DNA of 64,000 nt, taken from Bacillus sp. ZZV12-4809 (GTDB lineage: Bacteria; Bacillota; Bacilli; Bacillales; Cytobacillaceae). The stretch lies in NCBI RefSeq assembly GCF_009849585.1, contig NZ_VCRN01000002.1, forward strand, positions 62,001 through 126,000. Reading direction: 5' to 3'. Below are positions 34,265-43,308 of the stretch, piece after piece (position 1 is the stretch's first letter; every line of letters begins with the position of its first letter). Below the pieces are notes generated by a model. The model ran no database searches. It saw nothing but the letters and a program-made list of their open reading frames with translations, and was not told where the DNA came from. Both the position numbers and the translations under genes were made by a program.

Positions 34265-35353
34265 GTGAGTAATCGAAGGGGGGAAGGTTCTCTGCGAGCG
34301 CTTTTCCGAATTTTAGTATTGATTTGCATTTTTCTGGCAGCAGGCTTTTACATCGATATTGATCGCAAAGAAAAAGGGGAAATACTTGTCAGTCAGGAAA
34401 GCACAATTAAAGATATAAATAATAAGGAAAATAACCTATCTTCCAATACGGGGTTTCCTGAAAAGGGTGTGGCAGCACTCATGGGGAAATCATCAGGGGA
34501 GCTCAAAGGAAGTTTGGGAGAGCCGTCCAGAATAGACCCGTCTTTATTCGGCTACGATTGGTGGATTTATGATATAAGCAGCACGGAATATATTCAGGCT
34601 GGCGTCAGCAATAATAAAGTGGTCAGTTTGTTTGTGACAGGAGAAGACTCAGACATTTATCCTTTTAAAATTGGGCAGCCCATTGGTGAATTATATTCAT
34701 CCGTCTTTTTTGAAACAGAATTCAGCCTTAAAGTAAAAGGCAGCTCATATCGCTTTGAATTATCAGAAGATGACCTCAATACAAGGCCGCTTGTAATGGT
34801 CGGAGATTTTTATTCGCAGCTGAATATAGACAGGTTTACAGGAACGCTATCCAGCGTGAGGTTAATGGATGCAGCCACTTTAATTAAGCTTCGCCCGTAT
34901 GAAATGGTTTACCGTGGTGAATTATTGGAGTCTCCCTTGCCTTCCCCTGCCCTCGAAGAAGAAGTTGAGAGAGCGAAAGAGAAGCAAATTTTCGACATCA
35001 CTAATGTTATAAGAGTCAGACATCATTTACAGCCGCTGAAATGGGATGATCAGACTGCATCAGCAGCATTAGATCACAGTAAAGATATGTACGAATCCAA
35101 TGACTTTTCACATACTTCCAAAACTTATGGAGATTTGAAGGACCGGCTTCAAGCTAAAGAGGTGCTGTATGAGGCAGCTGGGGAAAACATTGCTGCAAAT
35201 TATACGGATGCACCTGCTGTAGTTGAAGGATGGCTTAACAGTAAGGGCCATAGGGATAGTCTCCTGAAAGAAGAATTTACCCATCTTGGAGTTGGGGTTT
35301 ATAAAAAGCATTATACGCAAAACTTCATAAAAAAAGCCGATGGCGAAAGCTAA
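34265..35353 (+). CDS. ylbC: CAP-domain protein YlbC with CAP-associated N-terminal domain
   Basis: Membrane-anchored extracellular protein: one N-terminal helix (about 12-28), a CAP-associated domain (about 70-220, beginning ALMGKSSGELKGSLGEPSRI), and a C-terminal CAP/SCP domain (about 240-355, DHSKDMYESNDFSHTS, GENIAANY, GHRDSLL). Function unknown. The GTG at 34265 is the longest start but has no good ribosome site; a CTG at 34292 lies 8 bases after GGGGGG and would give MRALFRILVL, so the true start may be there. Second CAP gene within 1.3 kb. Confidence 0.85.
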   Translation: MSNRRGEGSLRALFRILVLICIFLAAGFYIDIDRKEKGEILVSQESTIKDINNKENNLSSNTGFPEKGVAALMGKSSGELKGSLGEPSRIDPSLFGYDWWIYDISSTEYIQAGVSNNKVVSLFVTGEDSDIYPFKIGQPIGELYSSVFFETEFSLKVKGSSYRFELSEDDLNTRPLVMVGDFYSQLNIDRFTGTLSSVRLMDAATLIKLRPYEMVYRGELLESPLPSPALEEEVERAKEKQIFDITNVIRVRHHLQPLKWDDQTASAALDHSKDMYESNDFSHTSKTYGDLKDRLQAKEVLYEAAGENIAANYTDAPAVVEGWLNSKGHRDSLLKEEFTHLGVGVYKKHYTQNFIKKADGES

Positions 35354-35356
35354 AAG

Positions 35357-35386
35357 AGAAAAGAGCCTAAATTAAGGCTCTTTTCT
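35357..35386. terminator. Bidirectional terminator ylbC / 35372 gene
   Basis: AGAAAAGAGCCT pairs perfectly with its complement; the loop holds the stop codon of the minus-strand gene. Confidence 0.9.
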
Positions 35387-35746
35387 GTTAGGAGTAATCT
35401 GAATCCTGCCAACCTGAAAAAAGTCATCCTTCCAATTTCCATACAAGTGAACATGGTCACCGATCTTGACGGAAGGAGTTTGGGTATTATACATTATTGG
35501 AGTTATTTTTTTAATATTTGAATATTTGAAGCTCTTTGTCTGGACGGTTAGTTCAAGGACATGCACATAGCGGCTGTAATGATACCGTTGCCTGCGCTCG
35601 CTTAGATGGACGATTTCACCTGTAATAATGGCCTCTTCAGGAACATCTGCCAGTTTCGCCCACCTCTCATAACCATCCCGCATTTCCTTTTTAGTCAGCC
35701 AAAAAAAATAAAGGCAAATTATTGGTATGACGATAGCAGTGACCAT
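35372..35746 (-). CDS. Uncharacterised membrane-anchored protein
   Basis: I do not recognise this 124-residue protein. It has one N-terminal transmembrane segment (about 2-17), then a charged domain with RRQRYHYSRYVHVLELTV and GDHVHLYGNWKDDFF suggesting a small beta-barrel (OB-like) fold. GGTGGGAAG precedes the ATG. It follows the thioesterase gene with a 13-base gap and is probably cotranscribed with it. Not present at this place in B. subtilis. Confidence 0.65.
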   Translation of the reverse strand: MVTAIVIPIICLYFFWLTKKEMRDGYERWAKLADVPEEAIITGEIVHLSERRQRYHYSRYVHVLELTVQTKSFKYSNIKKITPIMYNTQTPSVKIGDHVHLYGNWKDDFFQVGRIQITPNRKEP

Positions 35747-35759
35747 CTTCCCACCGCCT

Positions 35760-36257
35760 TTAATTATTTACATTTTTCTTTTCGATGATAAAAAAGCTGC
35801 CTGTTGCCTGTGCAATTTTTCTGCCATCCGAACGGATTACATCTGCAGATAATACCATGGTTTTTGTTCCCTTATGGTCAATAGCGGCACGGCAGGTTAC
35901 GTATTCCCCTTTGCCGACAGCGAGATAATGAATATTCAACTGTGTCGTAACAGCAGCAAAACCTTCAGGAAGCAGGGAAGCCGCAAGTGTTCCCATGGCA
36001 GAGTCAACTATTGTTGCAGTTATTCCCCCATGGAGAATTCCGAGCGGATTATTGACAATCTCACTCAAAGGAACAGTCAGTATGCACACATCTTCAGTTA
36101 TGTGCCGCTCCATATGAAGCATACCGCCTATATATGAGCTGTTTTGCCCGGTTTGTCTTTTTTGAAAACCTAAAAGCAGGGATTCTAAAGCTGTTATTTC
36201 ATCGTCAGTCGCATTCTTTGTGCACTGATTGAATAACTCCATAAGATCTTTATTCAT
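35760..36257 (-). CDS. PaaI-type hotdog thioesterase
   Basis: A 165-residue hotdog-fold protein with the PaaI/YdiI signature LGILHGGITATIVDSAMGTLA (begins near residue 74; HGG and Asp of the active site visible), so probably an acyl- or aryl-CoA thioesterase. An N-terminal helical extension (1-45) precedes the domain. The substrate is unknown. AAAGGTGA before the ATG. It heads a two-gene minus-strand unit with the gene at 35746. Confidence 0.8.
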   Translation of the reverse strand: MNKDLMELFNQCTKNATDDEITALESLLLGFQKRQTGQNSSYIGGMLHMERHITEDVCILTVPLSEIVNNPLGILHGGITATIVDSAMGTLAASLLPEGFAAVTTQLNIHYLAVGKGEYVTCRAAIDHKGTKTMVLSADVIRSDGRKIAQATGSFFIIEKKNVNN

Positions 36258-36417
36258 TATTGTTCACCTTTCAATATCTTTCTGCATTCATAATAGTAAC
36301 ATTAATGGCTGAATTTTTGAATTTAAATGGACCAATAAAGCAGCCATTTTTATTCACCTTTTTCATTCATTTTCATATGGTATTATAGGCATTTGCATCA
36401 GAACGAGGTGATATGGC

Positions 36418-36825
36418 ATGTCCAAAACGAAGCTTCACCCCTCTGTTGAAAAGTTCAAAGAGTTTGTAAAACAGAATCCCCGGATCATCAAAGAAGTAAG
36501 GGATGGAAAAACAACATGGCAGGAATTATATGAGGATTGGTATTTGCTTGGTGAAGAAGATCCAAGGTGGGATTCCTTGAGAGAAAACAAAGATAATACA
36601 CAAAAGAACACTGAGAAAAAAAGTGACTGGATGGGAAACATTATGGGTACTCTTAAGCAAATGGATGCAAATCAAATGCAGGGGTACATCACTAATCTCA
36701 GCCAGGCACTTTCAGCTGTGCAGGGGGTTATTTCACAATTTCAGGGCGGGGGCCAGATACCATCAGGAGGTTCAAAGCCAAGTGTGACAAAACCAAGCAG
36801 CCCTTTTACATTTAAAAAGGATTAA
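36418..36825 (+). CDS. ylbD: Spore coat-associated protein YlbD
   Basis: A 135-residue protein of the YlbD family, listed as a putative coat protein in Bacillus. The N-terminal half (HPSVEKFKEFVKQNPRIIKEV, begins at residue 7) is conserved, and the C-terminal part is Gln/Gly/Ser-rich and low in complexity. GAGGTGA is upstream. 12 bases separate it from ylbE. Confidence 0.85.
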   Translation: MSKTKLHPSVEKFKEFVKQNPRIIKEVRDGKTTWQELYEDWYLLGEEDPRWDSLRENKDNTQKNTEKKSDWMGNIMGTLKQMDANQMQGYITNLSQALSAVQGVISQFQGGGQIPSGGSKPSVTKPSSPFTFKKD

Positions 36826-36837
36826 GGGGTTGAACAG

Positions 36838-37080
36838 ATGAGAAAAGATATCGTCGAGTACCTTGAACAAAAGCAGGAGCTTAGGCAATTTATCCGTGAA
36901 CAGCCTCACTGGTATAGAAAACTTAGCAGAAATCCGAATGAGATTCAATCTTTGGAAGTGGCAGCACTGCACTATTATAAAAAAACGATTCCCCATAAGG
37001 TTGAAAAAATTACGAATGGAGTTCAAATGGCCTCCATGATGATGAGCATGTTTCAGGCCATGAATTCTCAATCCAATTAA
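36838..37080 (+). CDS. ylbE: YlbE-like protein
   Basis: An 80-residue helical protein with the family's core REQPHWYRKLSRNPNEIQ (20-37) and a Met-rich end (MASMMMSMFQAM). Function unknown, probably sporulation-related through its tie to ylbD. AAGGGG before the ATG. Confidence 0.85.
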   Translation: MRKDIVEYLEQKQELRQFIREQPHWYRKLSRNPNEIQSLEVAALHYYKKTIPHKVEKITNGVQMASMMMSMFQAMNSQSN

Positions 37081-37110
37081 AAAGCTTTCTCGAACAAGAG
37101 AGAGCTTTTT
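37079..37110 (+). terminator. Terminator after ylbE
   Basis: AAAAAGCT-TCTC pairs with GAGAGAGCTTTTT around GAACAA. Confidence 0.85.
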
Positions 37111-37197
37111 ATTTGTTATGGAGTAAAAATAATCAGACGGGCAAACACTAACTTTATTAGATATTTACGGAATACATCCTAAAGGAGTGTTAAAATA

Positions 37198-37629
37198 ATG
37201 AAAAGCCAAAAATACTTCTTAATATTGCTGGTTATTTTGGTTCTTACAGCGTGCCATAAAGATATTCCTGAGCCAGAAACAAAAATGGCGGCCAGTACTC
37301 CTGCAAATGAAGAAACAGCAGAACCATTAATGCCTGTTTCAGGGGTGGAAAGTGAAGCCAAGGATCCTTTTTATGTCAGGCATCAAATTAAGGGGAAAGA
37401 TGTACTTGTTGAATGTATTGTGCAGGATGTGTCTTTTAGAAAACAAAGCAGCAAAGAAAAAGGGAAAATTATCCTGTATCTAAACGGAAAGAAGAAGGAG
37501 GAAATCCATTCAGCTGCTTTTATCATCAAAGGGCTTCCTTCAGGAAAACATCGAATTGGGCTGGAACTTGTTAAAGGAAAAAATGCCGATGTCTCTTTAA
37601 AAAGAGATTTTATTGTGGTGATCCCTTAG
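37198..37629 (+). CDS. Uncharacterised lipoprotein
   Basis: A 143-residue lipoprotein: signal peptide with LTAC lipobox (Cys19), an acidic/Pro linker (20-55), then an Ig-like beta domain (about 58-142) with LYLNGKKKEEI and LPSGKHRIGLELVKG, which looks like an extracellular fibronectin/Ig-type fold. I do not recognise the family. AAAGGAG before the ATG. It splits ylbE from ylbF and has no counterpart at this place in B. subtilis. Confidence 0.7.
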   Translation: MKSQKYFLILLVILVLTACHKDIPEPETKMAASTPANEETAEPLMPVSGVESEAKDPFYVRHQIKGKDVLVECIVQDVSFRKQSSKEKGKIILYLNGKKKEEIHSAAFIIKGLPSGKHRIGLELVKGKNADVSLKRDFIVVIP

Positions 37630-37688
37630 TCTACTTGCTTTAGCTTTAAACCGTTTCATGATAAAATAAGAAACGGAGGTGAGCTATT

Positions 37689-38126
37689 TTGCTTGCTACA
37701 TTAGAAAGAGTGGCTATTTTGGACAAAGCTGACGAGCTTGCAGCGATGATTACAGAATCTGAAGAAGCGGAACAATACCGCAAAAGTTTATATAAATTAA
37801 AGAACAGCCGTGAAACCCAGCGGAAGATACAGGATTTTATCAAAATGAAAGAACTGTATGAAGAAGTTCAGCGATTTGGCAAATATCATCCGGAGTACAA
37901 AAGGGTGATGATGTCTATTAGGGAGCTAAAGCGAGACATGGACATGGATATTCATGTGGCAGAGTTCAGAAGAGCAGAGACTGAACTGCAAACCCTCCTG
38001 GATGAAGTGAGTACGCTGATAGGAAGGTCTGTGTCTGAACATATTAAAGTTCCCACTGGTAATCCTTTCTTTGAATCCAGCTGCGGAGGGGGCTGCGGTT
38101 CTGGAGGCAGCTGCAGGTGTTCATAG
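37689..38126 (+). CDS. ricF: RicF (YlbF), subunit of the RicAFT complex
   Basis: YmcA/YlbF-family helical protein that joins RicA (YmcA) and RicT (YaaT) in a complex controlling RNase Y, and through it competence, biofilm and sporulation. The helical core spans about 5-125. The C-terminus CGGGCGSGGSCRCS carries four cysteines, fitting the [4Fe-4S] ligands described for the Ric complex. 145 aa. TTG start behind CGGAGGTGA. Confidence 0.9.
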   Translation: MLATLERVAILDKADELAAMITESEEAEQYRKSLYKLKNSRETQRKIQDFIKMKELYEEVQRFGKYHPEYKRVMMSIRELKRDMDMDIHVAEFRRAETELQTLLDEVSTLIGRSVSEHIKVPTGNPFFESSCGGGCGSGGSCRCS

Positions 38127-38157
38127 AAAAGCTTTCCCTAGAGTCAACCTTCAAAAC

Positions 38158-38180
38158 AAAACCAGCTCAGGCTGGTTTTT
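38158..38180 (+). terminator. Terminator after ricF
   Basis: AAAACCAGC, loop TCAG, GCTGGTTTTT, then CTTTT. Confidence 0.85.
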
Positions 38181-38281
38181 CTTTTGGACAAAAAATGCAG
38201 TTTGTGAACCTTCCCATTGAAAACTATTATTTTTCTGTGCTAGACTAAATAAAACAAACGAATACCGAAGGGGAAAAATAT

Positions 38282-38557
38282 ATGCTTGGTCAAAGGCAAG
38301 GAATTGTTGTATGGCTTTATTCTTTAAAACAGGCAAAAATGTTAAGAAGATTTGGAAATGTTCATTATGTTTCAAAGCGGCTTAAATATGTAGTGCTATA
38401 CTGTGATCTTGCCGATACGGAAACAATTATGGAGAAGATAAATTCATATTCTTTTGTAAAAAAAGTGGAACCCTCCTATAAGCCTTTCCTAAAAACGGAA
38501 TTTGAAAATTCCAAACCGGACAAAGCGAAGGAATATGATTATAAGATGGGAATATAA
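38282..38557 (+). CDS. ylbG: UPF0298 protein YlbG
   Basis: A 91-residue protein of the UPF0298 family with the expected strands ([31 protein letters not shown]-like) and a charged tail. Function unknown. AGGGGAAAAAT before the ATG. Own terminator. Confidence 0.85.
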   Translation: MLGQRQGIVVWLYSLKQAKMLRRFGNVHYVSKRLKYVVLYCDLADTETIMEKINSYSFVKKVEPSYKPFLKTEFENSKPDKAKEYDYKMGI

Positions 38558-38585
38558 AGGCGTGAGCAAAGCTCAAGCCTTTTTC
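38556..38585 (+). terminator. Terminator after ylbG
   Basis: AAAGGC..GAGC pairs with GCTC..GCCTTT around AAA, followed by TTC; it also precedes the convergent gene end at 38590. Confidence 0.7.
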
Positions 38586-38589
38586 TCGT

Positions 38590-38979
38590 TCAATGCAAAG
38601 GTGCAATAAAATGATTAAGCCTTAGAATTCCAATCAGATACTGATAATATAATTCCTTTTCATTAAAAATGGCAGAAGGTTTTACTGTCAGCTGAATTAT
38701 CTCTTTATTCAGTTCCTTCGCAGCATTCTCGAAAAGATTATACCTCTTATTTGGAGTTGACTCTGGATTTGGTATTCCCTCACGGCAAATATATAAAGGC
38801 TGAAATTCTCCCGGATCTGTCGGCTTTAATATGACCGCCAGGGATGTCATTTCTTTATCATTGATGCTCGTATGGAAAGCGGCCATGTGTGATAATCGAT
38901 GCTTGTTCGCCCGCGCTATTTCAATTAATTCATAAATGTCAGAGTAACCTTCGCCAATTTCTATAAAACGCTGTATCAA
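38590..38979 (-). CDS. Conserved uncharacterised Bacillaceae protein
   Basis: A 129-residue soluble protein (MIQRFIEIGEGYSDIYELIE) without a motif I can name. My impression is that homologues are sometimes labelled methylthioribose kinase, which its small size cannot support. Conserved-looking stretches are YICREGIPNP near 83 and a C-terminal YQYLIGILRLNHFI. TTG start behind AAGGAGG. Single gene opposite ylbG. Confidence 0.7.
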   Translation of the reverse strand: MIQRFIEIGEGYSDIYELIEIARANKHRLSHMAAFHTSINDKEMTSLAVILKPTDPGEFQPLYICREGIPNPESTPNKRYNLFENAAKELNKEIIQLTVKPSAIFNEKELYYQYLIGILRLNHFIAPLH

Positions 38980-39162
38980 AATTTGAACCTCCTTAATACT
39001 CCAGGTATATGCTTTTTATATGAATTTCCCCATCAATACTATCATTCCCTGCATAAAAATAGAATGGAAAAAAACTATAAAATTTATAAAAATTAATGTG
39101 ACTGATGTCCTTCCCTTTTGGTATTGTTAGGTTAAAAGAAAAAGGACTAAGAGGGCATAGTA

Positions 39163-40569
39163 ATGTGGAAGGCATCTTTATTTATTTTTTTTATATTTAC
39201 TGGAATTATTTCATGTATGATGCTGTGGCAGTGGCAGACTTATTCTGATCGCGCAAATTCACTGGAAAGTTCCGAGGCGATTACACAGGAACTAACAGTT
39301 GAAACGCATCTGAAAGAACTAAAAATCACCCAAAAGTTATACGGGCTTATGGCCCGTAAAGAATATAGACTTGATATCCCCGACACTCTATATAACTGGA
39401 ATTGCAAAGATGGGAACGGAAAACCCTGTGATTCAGCAGACGAAATTCTTTATACATTTTTTTCTGGTGATGGTCAAATGATATTTGAATATACTGTACC
39501 GATAAATGAAAGAAGTAAGGCACTTTTATTAACTGATTGGTTTGTAAAAATCCCGGGTCTAAAGGCTGAGGGCTTGTCCATATCCATTTCGGATTCTATC
39601 AAAAGAGAGGGTTCATGGGCTGCAGGAATCAGGCTGAAAGCCAAAAAGAAATTAGATCATATCGATTATTATTTTTTCGAGGGCTCTGGAGAAATTCCAT
39701 CCCTTTACTGGCAAGGGGAACCGCTATTGAAGACATCAATAAATAATATAGATGCATTCACAGCAGATAGTCAGGAGGCAAGCCTGGATTTTAAGAAACT
39801 AAATGATCTAGGGAAATTTCCATTTATGTCAATCATCCTTACCAATCTTTATCCAGAATATAGGGATGAACATATCCTGATTGCATCTCCTCATATTAAA
39901 ACCAACGAACTGGAGAAAAAGCTTATTGCTTTGCAGCTTCACAGATTGTTTGCAGGTGATACTCCTGCCTGGATTATTGATGCTTTGACAGCAGGCGTAT
40001 TAGATGCAAAACCTGAGTCAGCAAAAGCGGCAAAAGCCCTGAAGGAATTGCAGGGGGAGCTGACTGAAGATGAACAAAAGGATTTTCTTATAAATGTATT
40101 TCAGGTGGAATCTCTAAATGCGGAAAAGCTAGACAAGCTTTTAGGCAATGCTAAAGGACTGCACACCCAATTTTTCACCATGAATATCATAAGCGGAGGA
40201 CAGCTTGTTCCACTGTATTTTCAGGATGACAAAAAGCTCTTGGTGTCAGGTGCTGATATGGGAAGCATTAATTTAATTTATAGGGATGGCTTAATTTTTC
40301 TTCCTTTTGCAGAAACGATGCAGGCATTGGGATATGATGTCAAGTTCTTATCCGGCGAAGATACGATCCTTTTGTCAAAAGGGAATAACAGTTATCGGTT
40401 TTATTTGGAAAAAAATGTTTTCATCTATAATGAAGAGGATTATGGATTGCTTATTAATCCGCTAACCAGGCAAAACGGAACTGTATGGATGGAGATCCAA
40501 TGGTTAAAAAAACTCTTCAGAGTGACGGCTGAAGAAAAAGATGGCGGAATTCACCTGAATCCGTATTAG
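39163..40569 (+). CDS. Membrane-anchored protein with C-terminal stalk-like domain
   Basis: A 468-residue extracellular protein held by one N-terminal helix (about 4-24). Residues 60-250 form a beta-rich domain, 250-350 a helical one (KLIALQLHRLFAGDTPAWII). The end (about 375-468: GLIFLPFAETMQALGYDVKF, IFIYNEEDYGLLINPL-like) resembles the copper-amine-oxidase N-terminal 'stalk' domain found in many Bacillus surface proteins. I do not know a function. AGAGGG before the ATG. It is followed by three stem-loops. In B. subtilis nothing comparable precedes rsmD. Confidence 0.7.
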   Translation: MWKASLFIFFIFTGIISCMMLWQWQTYSDRANSLESSEAITQELTVETHLKELKITQKLYGLMARKEYRLDIPDTLYNWNCKDGNGKPCDSADEILYTFFSGDGQMIFEYTVPINERSKALLLTDWFVKIPGLKAEGLSISISDSIKREGSWAAGIRLKAKKKLDHIDYYFFEGSGEIPSLYWQGEPLLKTSINNIDAFTADSQEASLDFKKLNDLGKFPFMSIILTNLYPEYRDEHILIASPHIKTNELEKKLIALQLHRLFAGDTPAWIIDALTAGVLDAKPESAKAAKALKELQGELTEDEQKDFLINVFQVESLNAEKLDKLLGNAKGLHTQFFTMNIISGGQLVPLYFQDDKKLLVSGADMGSINLIYRDGLIFLPFAETMQALGYDVKFLSGEDTILLSKGNNSYRFYLEKNVFIYNEEDYGLLINPLTRQNGTVWMEIQWLKKLFRVTAEEKDGGIHLNPY

Positions 40570-40594
40570 GACTAAATGAATACAAAATAAAAAG

Positions 40595-40614
40595 CCCTGC
40601 AGTTAACTGCAGGG
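40595..40614 (+). terminator. First of three stem-loops; probable terminator
   Basis: CCCTGCAGTT followed by its exact complement forms a 20-base palindrome, preceded by AAAAAG and followed by TCCTTCTATATCCTTTT. It lies 25 bases after the 39163 gene. Confidence 0.5.
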
Positions 40615-40615
40615 T

Positions 40616-40704
40616 CCTTCTATATCCTTTTCAGGATAGAAGGCAAAGGGAGAGGAGAAACCGGAGGAAGAACTTATGGGGAAACGTAAGTCTTCTCCGC
40701 GGTT
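40616..40704 (+). repeat. Two further consecutive stem-loops before rsmD
   Basis: CCTTCTATATCC (40616-40627) pairs with GGATAGAAGG (40634-40643). AACCGGAGGAAGAACTTA (about 40659-40676) pairs imperfectly, with small bulges, with TAAGTCTTCTCCGCGGTT (40687-40704). The rest of the 350-base gap to 40920 shows no gene; a weak promoter may lie near 40830-40850. Confidence 0.45.
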
Positions 40705-40920
40705 GGCAACAACATCCTTGAATAGATGCTGTTAACTACATTATTTCCACAATCCTCATGGATATACACTTAATACTATATTTTTTTCCAGATCATGATT
40801 TCGCTTTCAAGTTGCCGGTTGGCTACAAATTGTAAGGTATGGTAGGATAGGATAGAAAAAAACAGTTTTCCAATCTCAGCAGTCTGGGAAATTGAAATAT
40901 TGCAGGTTAGTGGTGATCGA

Positions 40921-41475
40921 ATGCGAGTGGTATCGGGAACTAGAAAAGGGAAAATATTAAAAGCTGTTCCGGGCAGCTCAACCCGTCCGACTACTGATAA
41001 AGTAAAAGAAGCTATTTTTAATATAATAGGGCCTTATTTTGACGGCGGCCAAGGGCTTGATCTGTTTGCTGGCAGCGGCGGCCTTGGCATTGAAGCTCTG
41101 AGCAGAGGAGCGGACAAGGTCATTTTTGTGGATAGGGACGGAAAGGCCATTCATACTATTCATGAAAATATTCGTACTTGCGGATTTGAAGATAAAGCAG
41201 AAATATATCGAAATGATGCAGATCGTGCTCTCAAGGCTATATTAAAAAGAGATCTGGTTTTTGATTATATATTTCTCGATCCTCCATATCGCAAGCAGCA
41301 GCTGCTAAAGCTTCTCACGATAATTGATGAGAATAATCTGCTCTCGGATCAGGGGACGATTTTATGCGAACATGGATCAGATGTGGAGCTCCCTGAAACC
41401 GTTGGAAGACTGGTTCAGCAGAAACACGAAAATTATGGGATCATTTCTATCTCTATCTACAGCTGGGCTGAATAA
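40921..41475 (+). CDS. rsmD: 16S rRNA (guanine966-N2)-methyltransferase RsmD
   Basis: SAM-dependent methyltransferase modifying G966 of 16S rRNA (B. subtilis YlbH). Motif I LDLFAGSGGLGIEALSRGA (near 46-64) binds SAM, and the catalytic DPPY is at about 119-122 in IFLDPPYRK. ATG 40921 with GGTGAT upstream gives 184 aa as in B. subtilis; the TTG at 40900 was rejected. 59 bases before coaD. Confidence 0.95.
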   Translation: MRVVSGTRKGKILKAVPGSSTRPTTDKVKEAIFNIIGPYFDGGQGLDLFAGSGGLGIEALSRGADKVIFVDRDGKAIHTIHENIRTCGFEDKAEIYRNDADRALKAILKRDLVFDYIFLDPPYRKQQLLKLLTIIDENNLLSDQGTILCEHGSDVELPETVGRLVQQKHENYGIISISIYSWAE

Positions 41476-41513
41476 TACATACTTGGAATTGTAATGGAAA
41501 AAATACATAATAA

Positions 41514-42014
<501 letters not shown>

Positions 42015-42058
42015 TTTATCAGCAGGAGTGTCCTTACCCGCTGATTGTATGACTTAAC

Positions 42059-42086
42059 AAAACGGGTGCCGGCTGGTACCCGTTTT
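42059..42086. terminator. Bidirectional terminator coaD / ylbJ
   Basis: AAAACGGGTGCC pairs with GGTACCCGTTTT (one G-T pair) around GGCT. Confidence 0.85.
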
Positions 42087-42090
42087 GCTG

Positions 42091-43308
42091 CTACTTTTGA
42101 TCCAAACGCCTGGCGAGCAGAAGAGTATAAACAAAAAGTGCAAGGATAGTGATAAGCGGTCCGGAAGAGATGATTCCATCCATTAATCTGCCGAGGAACG
42201 AATATTTCTCAAAGAATCCGACCGGAATGGCATTGGATGGCTGCTCTGTATTGTAATAGCGTTCATAAATTGGCTGCCAAAGAATAAATGCATAAAAGGC
42301 AGACGCAAAGCCATGAATAATTCTTGCGAAGAAGAAAGGCTTGAAATCAATATCAGTTTGTGCCAGGATGCTCGCTACCTGAGCCTGCACGCTGAATCCG
42401 CTGAAAGCGAGTATGAAACTCACAATGATGACCTGGTTCATTAGCGTTGCCTGCTCAACCTGGCTTGTCAGCTGGCTGCCAAGTGTTATTTCAAACAATC
42501 CTGAAATGAACGGGATACTTAATTCTATTGGCAGACTGAAAATTGACAGTACGGCTTCTATGCCTTTAGCCAAAAATGCTGTGATTCCAATATGAAATAA
42601 GAGTTTGTTAATAACAGAAAATAAAATGATAAATCCGCCTATCATTAGAAGCGTTTGGATGGATGACATGACTGCATCTCCCAGGAGCTTGCCAATCGGA
42701 CGGTTATCCTTTATTCTTGTCCGATGAAGAGCTGATAATGCTGCCCGCAAAGATGGTTTCAATTTCCTTTTGCCATGCGAAGGGTGCTTGGAGTTCTTTC
42801 CATAAAACCTCATGAATAATCCGACTGTAATATTGCCGAGATAATGTGACAGGGCCAATATCATACCAAGCTTGGCGTTATTAAAAAAACCAACTGATAC
42901 TGCACCAAATATAAACAATGGATTTGAACAATTTGTAAAGGAAACGAGGCGCTCTGCTTCTGTTTTTGTTAGCTGTCCTTCCTGCCGTAATCTTGCTGTC
43001 AATTTTGCCCCGGCGGGAAAGCCTGAAGCCATCCCCATTGCCCAAACAAACCCGCCAACTCCTGGTACTCTGAATAATGGCCTCATCAAAGGTTCAAGGA
43101 GTACTCCAATGAATTTTACTACACCAAAGCCGATCAGCATTTCTGATACTATGAAAAAGGGCAGCAATGAAGGGAAGACAATCTCCCACCACATATTTAA
43201 TCCCCTGATGGATGCATCAACCGATTCCTGGGGAAATGAGATTAATGAGATGGCCATTAAGGTTACAGAGAGTGCAAGAGTAACCGTTTTTACTTTCGAA
43301 CGAAACAC
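42091..43308 (-). CDS. ylbJ: Sporulation integral membrane protein YlbJ
   Basis: A 405-residue polytopic membrane protein of the nucleoside-recognition/Gate family, expressed in the mother cell in B. subtilis and needed for proper spore formation. About ten helices; the Gate pattern PLMRPLFRVPGVGGFVWAMG is near residue 80. The GTG at 43308 with GGGAGG upstream is the start; the ORF to 43356 is unlikely. Opposite orientation to coaD and ylbK, as in B. subtilis. The 326-base gap to ylbK shows no gene and no clear promoter. Confidence 0.9.
   Translation of the reverse strand: MFRSKVKTVTLALSVTLMAISLISFPQESVDASIRGLNMWWEIVFPSLLPFFIVSEMLIGFGVVKFIGVLLEPLMRPLFRVPGVGGFVWAMGMASGFPAGAKLTARLRQEGQLTKTEAERLVSFTNCSNPLFIFGAVSVGFFNNAKLGMILALSHYLGNITVGLFMRFYGKNSKHPSHGKRKLKPSLRAALSALHRTRIKDNRPIGKLLGDAVMSSIQTLLMIGGFIILFSVINKLLFHIGITAFLAKGIEAVLSIFSLPIELSIPFISGLFEITLGSQLTSQVEQATLMNQVIIVSFILAFSGFSVQAQVASILAQTDIDFKPFFFARIIHGFASAFYAFILWQPIYERYYNTEQPSNAIPVGFFEKYSFLGRLMDGIISSGPLITILALFVYTLLLARRLDQK

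Noticed and set aside
40595-40614. Phage or IS attachment site at the 20-base palindrome
   Set aside because: No integrase, duplicated flank or transposase is nearby.
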